This document shows, piece by piece, positions 52,150-59,037 of a stretch of 64,000 nt of DNA (positions within the stretch are counted from its first letter, which is position 1; each line of letters begins with the position of its first letter). The DNA comes from JAQVEB01 sp028698105. GTDB taxonomy: Bacteria > Bacteroidota > Bacteroidia > Bacteroidales > Dysgonomonadaceae. The stretch spans positions 1 to 64,000 of the forward strand of contig CAXYYA010000007.1 of NCBI GenBank assembly GCA_964293155.1, given 5' to 3'. The position numbers and the translations under genes are program-made. The notes under the pieces were generated by a model, which did not search any database, was not told where the DNA came from, and worked only from the letters and a program-made list of their open reading frames with translations.

Positions 52150-52257
52150 CGCTCGCGCCGATTTGTAATCGGTGTGTGCCGTAGGCAGCATTTACTGCGT
52201 AACGCACGAATTGCAAATTTGCTACGCAACACACGAGTTCGGAAACTCGCGCGAGCG
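52150..52257. repeat. 108-bp palindromic repeat, copy 1 (left of island)
   Basis: Terminal inverted repeats CGCTCGCGC/GCGCGAGCG enclose smaller hairpins (CCGATT/AATCGG and CGAGTT/AACTCG). Copy 2 at 54432-54539 has the same orientation and length with five differences. The layout suits a REP/MITE-type element. With the G-rich repeat before it, it fills much of the 327-bp gap 52085-52411; the remaining 150 bp is AT-rich and probably carries the island promoter, but no clear box is visible. Confidence 0.8.
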
Positions 52258-52411
52258 GGGCCTAATCCAGTTCAAACGGGAAAGTGTGCACTTTTATAAT
52301 CTTTTACCTGAAAAACCTACAGGTAAGAAAAAATAATTATTTTTGTCAAAGAAACCCTTAGGCATATTCAAATATCTATTGAGTTGATTATATATATAAA
52401 AATACAATACG

Positions 52412-52960
52412 ATGAAAAAATTAAAATACCTGTTGTTAATCTCATTGGCATTGTTCGCAGCTAAACTATACGGAGATGTTATAATTGTTAACTCCAAACC
52501 GGCAAAGATTTGCGTGAAAATAAAAAATTCGAATGAATTTCCAGATATGGTCATAATTGGAGTGAACGATTGTTTTACATTCTCCAAGTCACAAAAAGCA
52601 TACCGGATTAAATCAAATAATTGTCTAAAAGTAAATCGAGCATGCCCTCTATCTCTTTATATTGTGAAAAAGGACTATTTAAGAATGAAAGATTTAGACT
52701 TAATTGACTGGAAGACGGATAAAAATGTTCAGAAATTGAATCTTACAGTTAAAACGAAATCCTTTCAATCATCGACTTATAGTTCAGTTTATATTGATTT
52801 TAATCTTGCCAGACGTGACGGTACGACCTTTTATCTTTATAAATCAAAAATGTCGTATAAATACCAGAATGATCGCCCGGATTCCGTTCAATTTTTTACA
52901 GATGAAACCGTTGATCCGCTTAAACCGATATCTGTTTCAACAGAAAATGCATCCAAATAA
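52412..52960 (+). CDS. Secreted protein of unknown function, AT-rich island gene 1
   Basis: 182 residues, not recognised. A signal peptide (MKKLKYLLLISLALFAAKLYG) is followed by a beta-rich domain, DVIIVNSKPAKICVKIKNSNEF and VIIGVNDCFTF, with four cysteines after the signal sequence, suggesting disulphides in the periplasm or at the surface. The C-terminal part (TYSSVYIDFNLARRDGTTFYLYKSKMSY) continues the sheet. The gene is markedly AT-rich and its end overlaps the MFS start by 14 bp, so the two are translated from one message. Confidence 0.7.
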   Translation: MKKLKYLLLISLALFAAKLYGDVIIVNSKPAKICVKIKNSNEFPDMVIIGVNDCFTFSKSQKAYRIKSNNCLKVNRACPLSLYIVKKDYLRMKDLDLIDWKTDKNVQKLNLTVKTKSFQSSTYSSVYIDFNLARRDGTTFYLYKSKMSYKYQNDRPDSVQFFTDETVDPLKPISVSTENASK

Positions 52961-53999
52961 TCATTTTAAAGTAACGCCGTTTATTTCTTTATACGCTATT
53001 ACGCACTTAGTTGTAGATGCCTCATGTGCCTACATGTTATTGGGTGTTCTGGAACTAAACGACAATGCTATCCTGGGAATGTTGACGTATAATGCTGTCG
53101 CATTTGTGCTTCAGGCACCGTTTGGGCTATTGATAGACAAAATTCTGAATCCAAAATTAGCGGCAATGGTAGGCTTAACCTTTGTTGCCATATCTTTTTT
53201 ATTTTGGAACAATCTGTTTGCCGCTTTAATAATCATTAGTGTAGGAAATGCGTTATACCATGTTGGGGGTGGAAGTCTTGTTTTATCGTTGGAAGATAAA
53301 AAAGCTACTTTTTCGGGAATTTATGTGGCTCCGGGAGCTATTGGTCTAGCCATCGGATCCTTTTTATCTATTTCAAGATTGAGCATTCATCTTTTCACGT
53401 TTCCAATAATACTCCTATTTTTAGGTGGATTCATTTATTTTGTCAATGCCCCGGAATTTATTAGAGAAAAAGAAAATTCAGGGAAAATACATTCAAGCTA
53501 CGGAATCTTTCTTATAGTATTAATTATGATTCCGATTGCTGTGCGTTCACTGATCGGATTATCGGTAGATTTTCCGTGGAAACAAAATCATTTTTTGCTT
53601 TATACACTCATTGCAGCATTATTTTTCGGCAAAATAGTTGGTGGTATTCTGGCAGATAAATACGGTTTGATAAAAACCGGAATTGTTGGATTGTTGATCT
53701 CCATACCATTGCTTTCATTTTATTCGTTTATTCCAATCCTTGGAATAATTGGAGCATTTACTTTCAATTTTACAATGCCTGTTACTTTGATCGCAATTTC
53801 TAATATCTTACCTCAAAAAAAGGGCTTGTCGTTTGGATTAACAACGGTTGCCATTTTTATTGGTTCATTGCCGGCCATTCTCGGAAATAATACATGGTTT
53901 GAAAATGATTTCACGATATTCGCATTCATTTTATTATCCACAATAATTTTGTATTTAGCTTTGATTTTTTTGGGTAAGCTAAAAATGCTAAAAGCATAG
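52947..53999 (+). CDS. MFS transporter, AT-rich island gene 2
   Basis: 350 residues from the ATG at 52947; the frame is open further upstream (to 52794), but that part is an out-of-frame reading of gene 1. Ten to twelve membrane helices of the major facilitator superfamily: the first, TPFISLYAITHLVVDASCAYMLLG, carries an acidic residue, and a loop motif GLLIDKILNPK after helix 2 and GGILADKYGLIKTG after helix 7 match the MFS DxxxxR/K-type loops. The protein is short for the family. Substrate unknown. Confidence 0.82.
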   Translation: MHPNNHFKVTPFISLYAITHLVVDASCAYMLLGVLELNDNAILGMLTYNAVAFVLQAPFGLLIDKILNPKLAAMVGLTFVAISFLFWNNLFAALIIISVGNALYHVGGGSLVLSLEDKKATFSGIYVAPGAIGLAIGSFLSISRLSIHLFTFPIILLFLGGFIYFVNAPEFIREKENSGKIHSSYGIFLIVLIMIPIAVRSLIGLSVDFPWKQNHFLLYTLIAALFFGKIVGGILADKYGLIKTGIVGLLISIPLLSFYSFIPILGIIGAFTFNFTMPVTLIAISNILPQKKGLSFGLTTVAIFIGSLPAILGNNTWFENDFTIFAFILLSTIILYLALIFLGKLKMLKA

Positions 54000-54001
54000 T
54001 C

Positions 54002-54355
54002 ATGGATTACGAATTTCTATTTATCAAAAGCTTAATTCTGACTATTTCCATTGAAATGGTTGTATTGATCTTATTTTTTCGACTAATCATAAAAAGTGAA
54101 GATATCTCTATTTCTCGATTGATCAGCACCGCATTTATCGCCAGTTTTGCAACCTTGCCATATTTGTGGTTTGTTCTTCCAACTTACATTGATCAAAAAA
54201 TATGGTATGTCATAATTGGAGAATCTTTTGCCGTTTTAGCGGAAACATTTATAATTAACGCAATTCTTAAAATCAATGTATTGAAATCATTTTTAATTTC
54301 TCTCACTTGTAATTTGATCTCATTTTTAATCGGATTAATAATAAACATACAATGA
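54002..54355 (+). CDS. Small four-helix membrane protein, AT-rich island gene 3
   Basis: 117 residues with four hydrophobic segments (about 8-28, 40-60, 68-88 and 93-115) and short charged loops (IIKSEDISISR; VLPTYIDQKIWY). No family recognised. It begins two bases after the MFS stop codon, so it is co-translated and may be an accessory subunit of the transporter. AT-rich like its neighbours and followed by the second copy of the 108-bp repeat. Confidence 0.7.
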   Translation: MDYEFLFIKSLILTISIEMVVLILFFRLIIKSEDISISRLISTAFIASFATLPYLWFVLPTYIDQKIWYVIIGESFAVLAETFIINAILKINVLKSFLISLTCNLISFLIGLIINIQ

Positions 54356-54431
54356 GTATATCTATATTTGTCACCGCAAGTTTATAACTTGAACCATTCA
54401 AAGACTCACGCTAAGAATGGTTCGCAGTCCC

Positions 54432-54539
54432 CGCCCGCGCCGATTTTTAATCGGTGTGTGCCATAGGCAGCGTTTACTGCGTAACGCACGAATTGCAAAT
54501 TTGCTACGTAACACACGAGTTCGGAAACTCGCGCGAGCG
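54432..54539. repeat. 108-bp palindromic repeat, copy 2 (right of island)
   Basis: Same length and orientation as 52150-52257 with five substitutions; termini CGCCCGCGC/GCGCGAGCG. Together the copies form direct repeats around the three AT-rich genes. Confidence 0.8.
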
Positions 54540-54548
54540 GATCGTAGG

Positions 54549-54574
54549 TAACGAAGCCAAAGGCATCGTCTCCC
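54549..54574. repeat. Right outer flank of AT-rich island (inverted partner at 52099-52124)
   Basis: Starts TAACGAAG and ends CGTCTCCC; the reverse complement resembles 52099-52124 with about five mismatches in 26 positions and preserves its small hairpin. Confidence 0.5.
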
Positions 54575-54578
54575 GTTG

Positions 54579-55352
54579 TTACTGAATATTTTTCCGCACT
54601 TCCGTGAGGAATCCTTTCATGCGTTCCGAATCTTTGTCTTCGATAATAGCCAATAATTCTTTTAGTTTCTCACGAATAAGCATCAGTTGTTCGGGCGTAT
54701 ATGGGTTGAACAAAATCTCCGTCAGGAGAAAATCGTCTTCCGAGAGCAGCCCGTGGGCAATGTTCATGTGTTTTTTGAAGGTAGTTCCCGGCGCCTCCTG
54801 ATGTTTCATCACCGAAGCGAAGACCAGCGTGGAGGCAAACGGAATGGAAAGCGAATAGGCAATAGTTTCGTCGTGTTGCCGGAACGTGTATTCAAACACA
54901 TTAAGTTTTAATCGCTGATACAGATCGCGAAAAAATACCTTCCCCAAATGTGACGATTCCGAAATGATGATCGCGCTCTGCGAACTCAGGTCGCTGAGGC
55001 TGGCAAACGTAGGCCCGAACATGGGATGCGTGGATACGAAAGGGCGCGTGCGTTCGCGGTAAAACTCTTCGAGTCCGGTTTTTACCGAAGCAATATCGCT
55101 CAGAATACATGTTTGCGACAAATAGGGCAACACCTGGTTAAACGCCTCGATGGTATATTTGAGCGTTACGGCGTTGATGACCAGCTCGGGAGCGAAATCC
55201 TTCACTTGTTGCGGATCGGTCATGCGTTCCGTATTGTATGTGAACCGCAATTTTTGTGGGTCGGTGTCCAAAATGGCCACTTCGTGATCGAAACTCAGCA
55301 CATCGGCGAAGAACGATCCCATTTTTCCGGCGCCGAGAATTAGTATTTTCAT
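54579..55352 (-). CDS. tyrA: Prephenate dehydrogenase
   Basis: 257 residues. Rossmann motif ILGAGKMGSFFADVL at the N-terminus with Asp in AILDTDP (NAD preference), the substrate-site histidine in VSTHPMFGPTFA, and a C-terminal helical dimerisation domain. It oxidatively decarboxylates prephenate to 4-hydroxyphenylpyruvate, the tyrosine branch. Last gene of the aromatic operon, 238 bp after the DAHPS/CM gene; that gap holds only degenerate repeats. No ACT domain, so feedback control must come from elsewhere, such as the operon leader. Confidence 0.9.
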   Translation of the reverse strand: MKILILGAGKMGSFFADVLSFDHEVAILDTDPQKLRFTYNTERMTDPQQVKDFAPELVINAVTLKYTIEAFNQVLPYLSQTCILSDIASVKTGLEEFYRERTRPFVSTHPMFGPTFASLSDLSSQSAIIISESSHLGKVFFRDLYQRLKLNVFEYTFRQHDETIAYSLSIPFASTLVFASVMKHQEAPGTTFKKHMNIAHGLLSEDDFLLTEILFNPYTPEQLMLIREKLKELLAIIEDKDSERMKGFLTEVRKNIQ

Positions 55353-55445
55353 AAAATGTTTGATGTTTGATGTCCCGCGGAGCGGAATTTCCGCTACGCT
55401 TCCATTTGACGTTTGATGTTCGACGTTTGATGTTTTTCAGGAAAA
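55353..55445. repeat. TTTGATGTTTGACG-like degenerate tandem repeats with a palindrome
   Basis: Variants of TTTGATGTTTGATG and GACGTTTGATGTTC surround a palindrome AGCGGAA-T-TTCCGCT. A related TTTGATGTTT tract lies at 56670-56710. No gene is seen in 55353-55590. Confidence 0.65.
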
Positions 55446-55539
55446 AACGCTTCGCTTTTAGACTCTTTTTTATTGTAATTCCTCTTGTCTGACGATCAAT
55501 AGATTTCTCACTTTGTTCGAAATGACAAAATCTCATCTC

Positions 55540-55590
55540 CCTCTCCAAGTCTTCCTCTCACCCAGTCTCCCAGTCTCCAAGTCTCAACTT
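55540..55590. repeat. CT-rich degenerate repeat (reverse complement of the 51.2-kb G-rich family)
   Basis: CCAGTCTCC, CAAGTCTC and CACCCAGTCTC variants follow the end of the DAHPS/CM gene. As the reverse complement they match the GAGACTTGGGTGA-like repeats at 51167-51240. Confidence 0.65.
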
Positions 55591-56661
55591 TCACTTTCCC
55601 GCTTTCTCCATGATCACCAACTGCTGGCGAACGGATTCTTCGTGGATATTTTCGAGCACTTTTTTCACGAATTCGCCCGACATATCCATTTTTTCGCCCT
55701 GCTCGGCGCGATCTTTCAGAATTTCATCGTAGCGCACCGTCTGCAGAACCGGCATGCCGTGCTCCAGCTTGTACTGCCCGATCTCGCGCGACACGCGCAT
55801 GCGCTTGGACAATAATTCGAGCAGGCTGTTGTCAATCTCGTCAATCTGGCCGCGTAGCACCGACAGGTCTTCGGTTGTCTGCACCGTATCGCGGATGATG
55901 AGCGATGCCAGTATCTCTTTCAGCGCGAGGGGCGTTACCTGTTGGGCGCTGTCGCTCCACGCCTCATCGGGAGCGATGTGCGACTCGATGATCAGGCCGT
56001 CGAAATTCAAATCCATCGCCTGCTGGCTTATTTTCAGTATCAGGTTTCGCTTTCCGCCGATATGGCTCGGGTCGCAGATCAACGGCAAATCGCGAAAACG
56101 GCGGCGCAACTCAATGGGAATGTGCCATTGCGGAATGTTACGGTACACGTTTTTATCGGCAGAGCTGAAACCGCGATGGATAGCTCCCAATCGGGTAATC
56201 CCTGCATTGTAAAGACGCTCCAGCGCGCCCACCCACAGCTCCACATCAGGGTTTACCGGATTTTTGATCAACACGGGAATGTCCACCCCGCGTAAGGTAT
56301 CGGCAATTTCCTGCACGGCAAAAGGGTTGGCCGTTGTGCGTGCGCCGATCCACAGAATGTCAACCCCGAACTTCAGGGCTTCATAGACGTGCTTCTCCGT
56401 TGCCACCTCTACGGCCGTGTACATGCCGGTTTCTCTTTTCACCCGTTGCAACCATTTAAGAGCCTCGCTGCCTACGCCCTCGAACCCGCCGGGTTTGGTG
56501 CGCGGTTTCCATACTCCGGCGCGAAATATCTTGATGCCGTTTGCGGCTATTTGCGTGGCCGTAGCCATCACTTGTTCTTCGGTCTCGGCGCTGCAGGGGC
56601 CCGAAATAACCAACGGTCGTTTAGGGTCTATGCCGGGAAGTAAAATTGATTCGAAATTCAT
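55591..56661 (-). CDS. Bifunctional DAHP synthase / chorismate mutase
   Basis: 356 residues. Domain 1 (about 1-260) is a KDO8PS-like (type I beta) DAHP synthase: PLVISGPCSAETEEQV, KIFRAGVWKPRTKPGGFEGVG, VLIKNPVNPD, CDPSHIGGKRNL. It makes the first shikimate-pathway compound from PEP and erythrose 4-phosphate. Domain 2 (about 265-356) is an AroQ chorismate mutase: LRGQIDEIDNSLLELLSKRMRVSREIGQYK. The C-terminal mutase converts chorismate to prephenate and probably gives allosteric feedback. It lies between the aminotransferase and tyrA. Confidence 0.94.
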   Translation of the reverse strand: MNFESILLPGIDPKRPLVISGPCSAETEEQVMATATQIAANGIKIFRAGVWKPRTKPGGFEGVGSEALKWLQRVKRETGMYTAVEVATEKHVYEALKFGVDILWIGARTTANPFAVQEIADTLRGVDIPVLIKNPVNPDVELWVGALERLYNAGITRLGAIHRGFSSADKNVYRNIPQWHIPIELRRRFRDLPLICDPSHIGGKRNLILKISQQAMDLNFDGLIIESHIAPDEAWSDSAQQVTPLALKEILASLIIRDTVQTTEDLSVLRGQIDEIDNSLLELLSKRMRVSREIGQYKLEHGMPVLQTVRYDEILKDRAEQGEKMDMSGEFVKKVLENIHEESVRQQLVIMEKAGK

Positions 56662-56743
56662 ATTTTCGTTATTTGATGTTTAAAATTTGACGTTTGGTGT
56701 TAATGTTTGAGTCGCAAATAACATGAACTCTTAACTTTGAACC

Positions 56744-57907
56744 TTAAACGTTGAACATTTTTTCAATCCTGTCATACGCTTCCTTAAGTTTTTCTTCAGG
56801 CGCACACAACGAGATACGAATATATCGCTGGCCGTTGCTACCGAAAATGGCTCCGGGAGTGAGAAACACGTTCGCGTTGTATAAAATATCGTCAATAAAT
56901 GCTTTGCTGTCGGGCGCCGTATCAGGAATTTTTGCCCAAACGAACAATCCAACCTGCTTTTTATCGTACATGCAGCCGAGCAAATCCATGATCTTTTCGG
57001 CCCATGCGCGCCGGGCTGCGTATAATGCATTCATTTCGTCGTACCACTCAGGCGGATTGGATAACGCCGCCACGGTAGCCAGTTGCATGGGTTTGAACTG
57101 GCCGCTGTCTATATTGCTTTTTTCGGTGAGCACCCATTTCACGAATTGCGCGTTCGAGGCCAGCACTCCCATGCGCCATCCGGGCATGTTGTGCGACTTG
57201 CTCATGGAGTTCAGCTCAATGCAGATGTCTTTTGCGCCTTCCACCGAAAGAATGCTCATCGGTTTGTTGTTCAGGATGAAACTGTATGGGTTGTCGTGAC
57301 AAATGATGATGCTGTGCTTCTTGCCGAAGGCAACCAGTTTCTCGAACAATGCCTTTGTAGCGTTCGCGCCCGTAGGCATATTGGGGTAATTTACCCACAT
57401 GAGTTTAACACCGGACAAGTCCGTTTTTTCCAGCGCTTCGAAATCGGGTTGCCAGCCGTTTTCTTCCAACAAATCGTATGGAATGAGCCGCGCCCGCATA
57501 AGAGAGGATACCGACGAATATGTCGGGTATCCGGGATTGGGCACCAAAACCCCGTCGCCTACGTTCAAGAAAGTGAGCGAAATGTGCAGAACGCCTTCCT
57601 TGGAACCGATCAAAGGCAGGATTTCGTTCTCCGAAAGCGTTACATTGTAATATTTCTGATACCACCCGGCAAAAGCGCAGCGCAGCTCGGGAATTCCGGT
57701 GTAAGACTGGTAGCCGTGTGTGTCGGGTTTTCGGGCGCTTTCGCAAAGCGCCTCAATCGTGGCTTCCGATGGCGGCTGATCGGGGCTTCCCACACCCAGA
57801 TTGATCACATCTTTGCCTTCGGCATTCATTCTGGCCACTTCGGCCAGTTTTACCGAAAAATAATATTCCGGCACGTTTTTTATATGTTCGGCAGGTTCTA
57901 TGCTCAT
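56744..57907 (-). CDS. PLP-dependent class I/II aminotransferase (aromatic/prephenate branch)
   Basis: 387 residues, fold-type I. Seen: NLGVGSPDQPPSEATIEAL, YPNMPTGANATKALFEKLV, NPYSF, and the PLP-binding lysine in SMSKSHNMPGWRMG at about 232. The arginine for the alpha-carboxylate is in YIRISLCAPEEKL. The position between pheA and the DAHPS/CM gene implies transamination of phenylpyruvate and 4-hydroxyphenylpyruvate, or of prephenate. It is sometimes called LL-diaminopimelate-aminotransferase-like by similarity; context favours the aromatic role. It starts 5 bp after pheA. Confidence 0.88.
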   Translation of the reverse strand: MSIEPAEHIKNVPEYYFSVKLAEVARMNAEGKDVINLGVGSPDQPPSEATIEALCESARKPDTHGYQSYTGIPELRCAFAGWYQKYYNVTLSENEILPLIGSKEGVLHISLTFLNVGDGVLVPNPGYPTYSSVSSLMRARLIPYDLLEENGWQPDFEALEKTDLSGVKLMWVNYPNMPTGANATKALFEKLVAFGKKHSIIICHDNPYSFILNNKPMSILSVEGAKDICIELNSMSKSHNMPGWRMGVLASNAQFVKWVLTEKSNIDSGQFKPMQLATVAALSNPPEWYDEMNALYAARRAWAEKIMDLLGCMYDKKQVGLFVWAKIPDTAPDSKAFIDDILYNANVFLTPGAIFGSNGQRYIRISLCAPEEKLKEAYDRIEKMFNV

Positions 57908-57912
57908 TTCCG

Positions 57913-58761
57913 TTATTCTTCTATCGTTTGTTTTCCTTTCCTGTATTCGCCCAGAATTTTTAAATCGCTAATCAGTGGCATTATCGCGTCAATGGATTGA
58001 CGATAACGGTCGTAATCGGCGAACGTAAGATCAATGTAAAACTGGTATTCCCACTCGCGCCCAACGATGGGCAGCGATTGTATGCGCGTAAGGTTGATGC
58101 CGTAAAACGACAATACCGAAAGCACCTGCGACAAACTACCCTCCTTGTGCGGAAGCACAAAAACCAGCGACGATTTGCTGATGTGGTTATTCTTTTGCAG
58201 TTCTTTGAGCGTATCGCCCTGGGCGAGAATTAAAAAACGGGTGAAATTCCGCTTGTTCGTCTCAATTTCCGAAGCAAGGACTTCCAACCCGTATATTTCA
58301 GCGGCGAGGCTGCTGCAAATCGCCGCTGTGCCTTTCAATCCGCGGTCGCGAATCTCTTTGGCGGCGAGTGCGGTGTCTTCGTGTTCCACAATTTTTATAT
58401 CGGGCAACGTATCTAAGTACTCCTCACACTGCATCAGCGCCATGGGGTGCGACATCACTTCCCTGATATCCTCCGGCGATTGCCTGGGCAGCACAGCCAG
58501 CGAGTGTGAAATACGCAGTTTGTATTCGCCCGCGATCTGTAAATCATTCATCTTCAGCAGATCGTGATTCTGCAACAACCCGCCGGCAATGGTATTTTCA
58601 ATGGCCATAACGCCAATGAGCGACGGGTCTTTTTTTGCCTCGGCAAAAATATCACGAAAGGTGAGGCAAGGCACAATTTCCAGTTCTTCGCCTTCGAAAT
58701 AATCGCGCGCTGCAATCTCGTGATAAGCGCCTAATCCGCCTTGTATCGCTATTTTTTTCAT
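57913..58761 (-). CDS. pheA: Prephenate dehydratase
   Basis: 282 residues. The catalytic domain (1-180) contains IAIQGGLGAYHEIAARDYF, VMAIENTIAGGLLQNHDLL and the TRF motif in KRNFTRFLILA. The C-terminal ACT domain (about 195-275) has SLSQVLSVLSFYGINLTRIQSLPIVGREWEYQF, where the classic ESRP phenylalanine-binding motif reads QSLP. It makes phenylpyruvate from prephenate. First structural gene of the aromatic operon and directly downstream of a leader with an aromatic-rich peptide and terminator (58788-58960). Confidence 0.93.
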   Translation of the reverse strand: MKKIAIQGGLGAYHEIAARDYFEGEELEIVPCLTFRDIFAEAKKDPSLIGVMAIENTIAGGLLQNHDLLKMNDLQIAGEYKLRISHSLAVLPRQSPEDIREVMSHPMALMQCEEYLDTLPDIKIVEHEDTALAAKEIRDRGLKGTAAICSSLAAEIYGLEVLASEIETNKRNFTRFLILAQGDTLKELQKNNHISKSSLVFVLPHKEGSLSQVLSVLSFYGINLTRIQSLPIVGREWEYQFYIDLTFADYDRYRQSIDAIMPLISDLKILGEYRKGKQTIEE

Positions 58762-58787
58762 CTGTAATTCAACTTCGTTATCTATCT

Positions 58788-58822
58788 AAAAAAAATCCTG
58801 CCGTTGTAGCGACAGGATTTTA
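58788..58822 (-). terminator. Attenuator terminator in the aromatic operon leader
   Basis: On the minus strand AAAATCCTGTC (from 58821 to 58811) pairs with GGCAGGATTTT (58802-58792), followed by a run of T to 58788. It ends 27 bp before the pheA ATG. The same upstream strand can instead pair with an identical GGCAGGATTTTA at 58879-58868 (see the leader feature). Confidence 0.85.
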
Positions 58823-58880
58823 CTTTTTTATATCGTATGACTTTTTAATCTTCTCTCCGTTTGCATATAAAATCCTGCCT

Positions 58881-58937
58881 TCACCTACTAAAGTAAAAGT
58901 AAAACCAAAAAGAATATGCAAAATTTGTATGTATCAT
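58881..58937 (-). CDS. Aromatic leader peptide (18 aa)
   Basis: The frame reads MIHTNFAYSFWFYFYFSR and then stops at TGA. Between residues 6 and 16 nine of eleven residues are aromatic: five Phe, three Tyr and one Trp. It begins about 30 bp downstream of a TACATTTG promoter box and ends one base before the first strand of the antiterminator. No protein function is expected; translation itself is the sensor for charged tRNA-Phe, tRNA-Tyr and possibly tRNA-Trp, in the manner of enterobacterial trpL and pheL. The preceding sequence is A-rich, as usual for Bacteroidetes ribosome binding. Confidence 0.85.
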   Translation of the reverse strand: MIHTNFAYSFWFYFYFSR

Positions 58938-58965
58938 TTTATTCGTTTTCTACGAATTGAGAGTG

Positions 58966-58995
58966 CAAATGTAATACAATTTCTGTAAAAACAAG
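58966..58995 (-). promoter_or_regulatory. Promoter of the aromatic operon leader
   Basis: On the minus strand, TTG (58994-58992) is followed after 18 bp by TACATTTG (58973-58966), a good TAnnTTTG box. Transcription would start near 58960-58955, about 20 bp upstream of the leader-peptide ATG. Confidence 0.7.
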
Positions 58996-59037
58996 ATTTC
59001 TGCAAGAAAAAATTGCAAATTTTCTGAAATTTACGCT

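Larger units (their letters stand above)
58788..58960 (-). promoter_or_regulatory. Ribosome-mediated transcription attenuator of the aromatic operon
   Basis: Reading the minus strand: region 1 TTTGCATAT (58922-58914, inside the leader peptide), region 2 GGCAGGATTTTA (58879-58868) just after the peptide stop, region 2b ATATGCAAA (58868-58860), region 3 TAAAATCCTGTC (58822-58811), region 4 GGCAGGATTTT plus T-run (58802-58788). Region 1 pairs with 2b over 9 bp and closes region 2 in its loop; regions 2:3 form an antiterminator of 10 bp; regions 3:4 form the terminator. A ribosome stalled at the aromatic codons would cover region 1, free region 2 and allow 2:3. With aromatic amino acids plentiful, the ribosome reaches the stop, masks region 2, and 3:4 terminates transcription. 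Confidence 0.85.

Noticed and set aside
58768..58822. Simple end-of-gene terminator for the POT gene at 59038-60588
   Set aside because: The hairpin lies over 200 bp beyond that gene, downstream of a promoter box and an aromatic-rich frame, and its upstream strand has an alternative partner; an attenuator explains more of the sequence.
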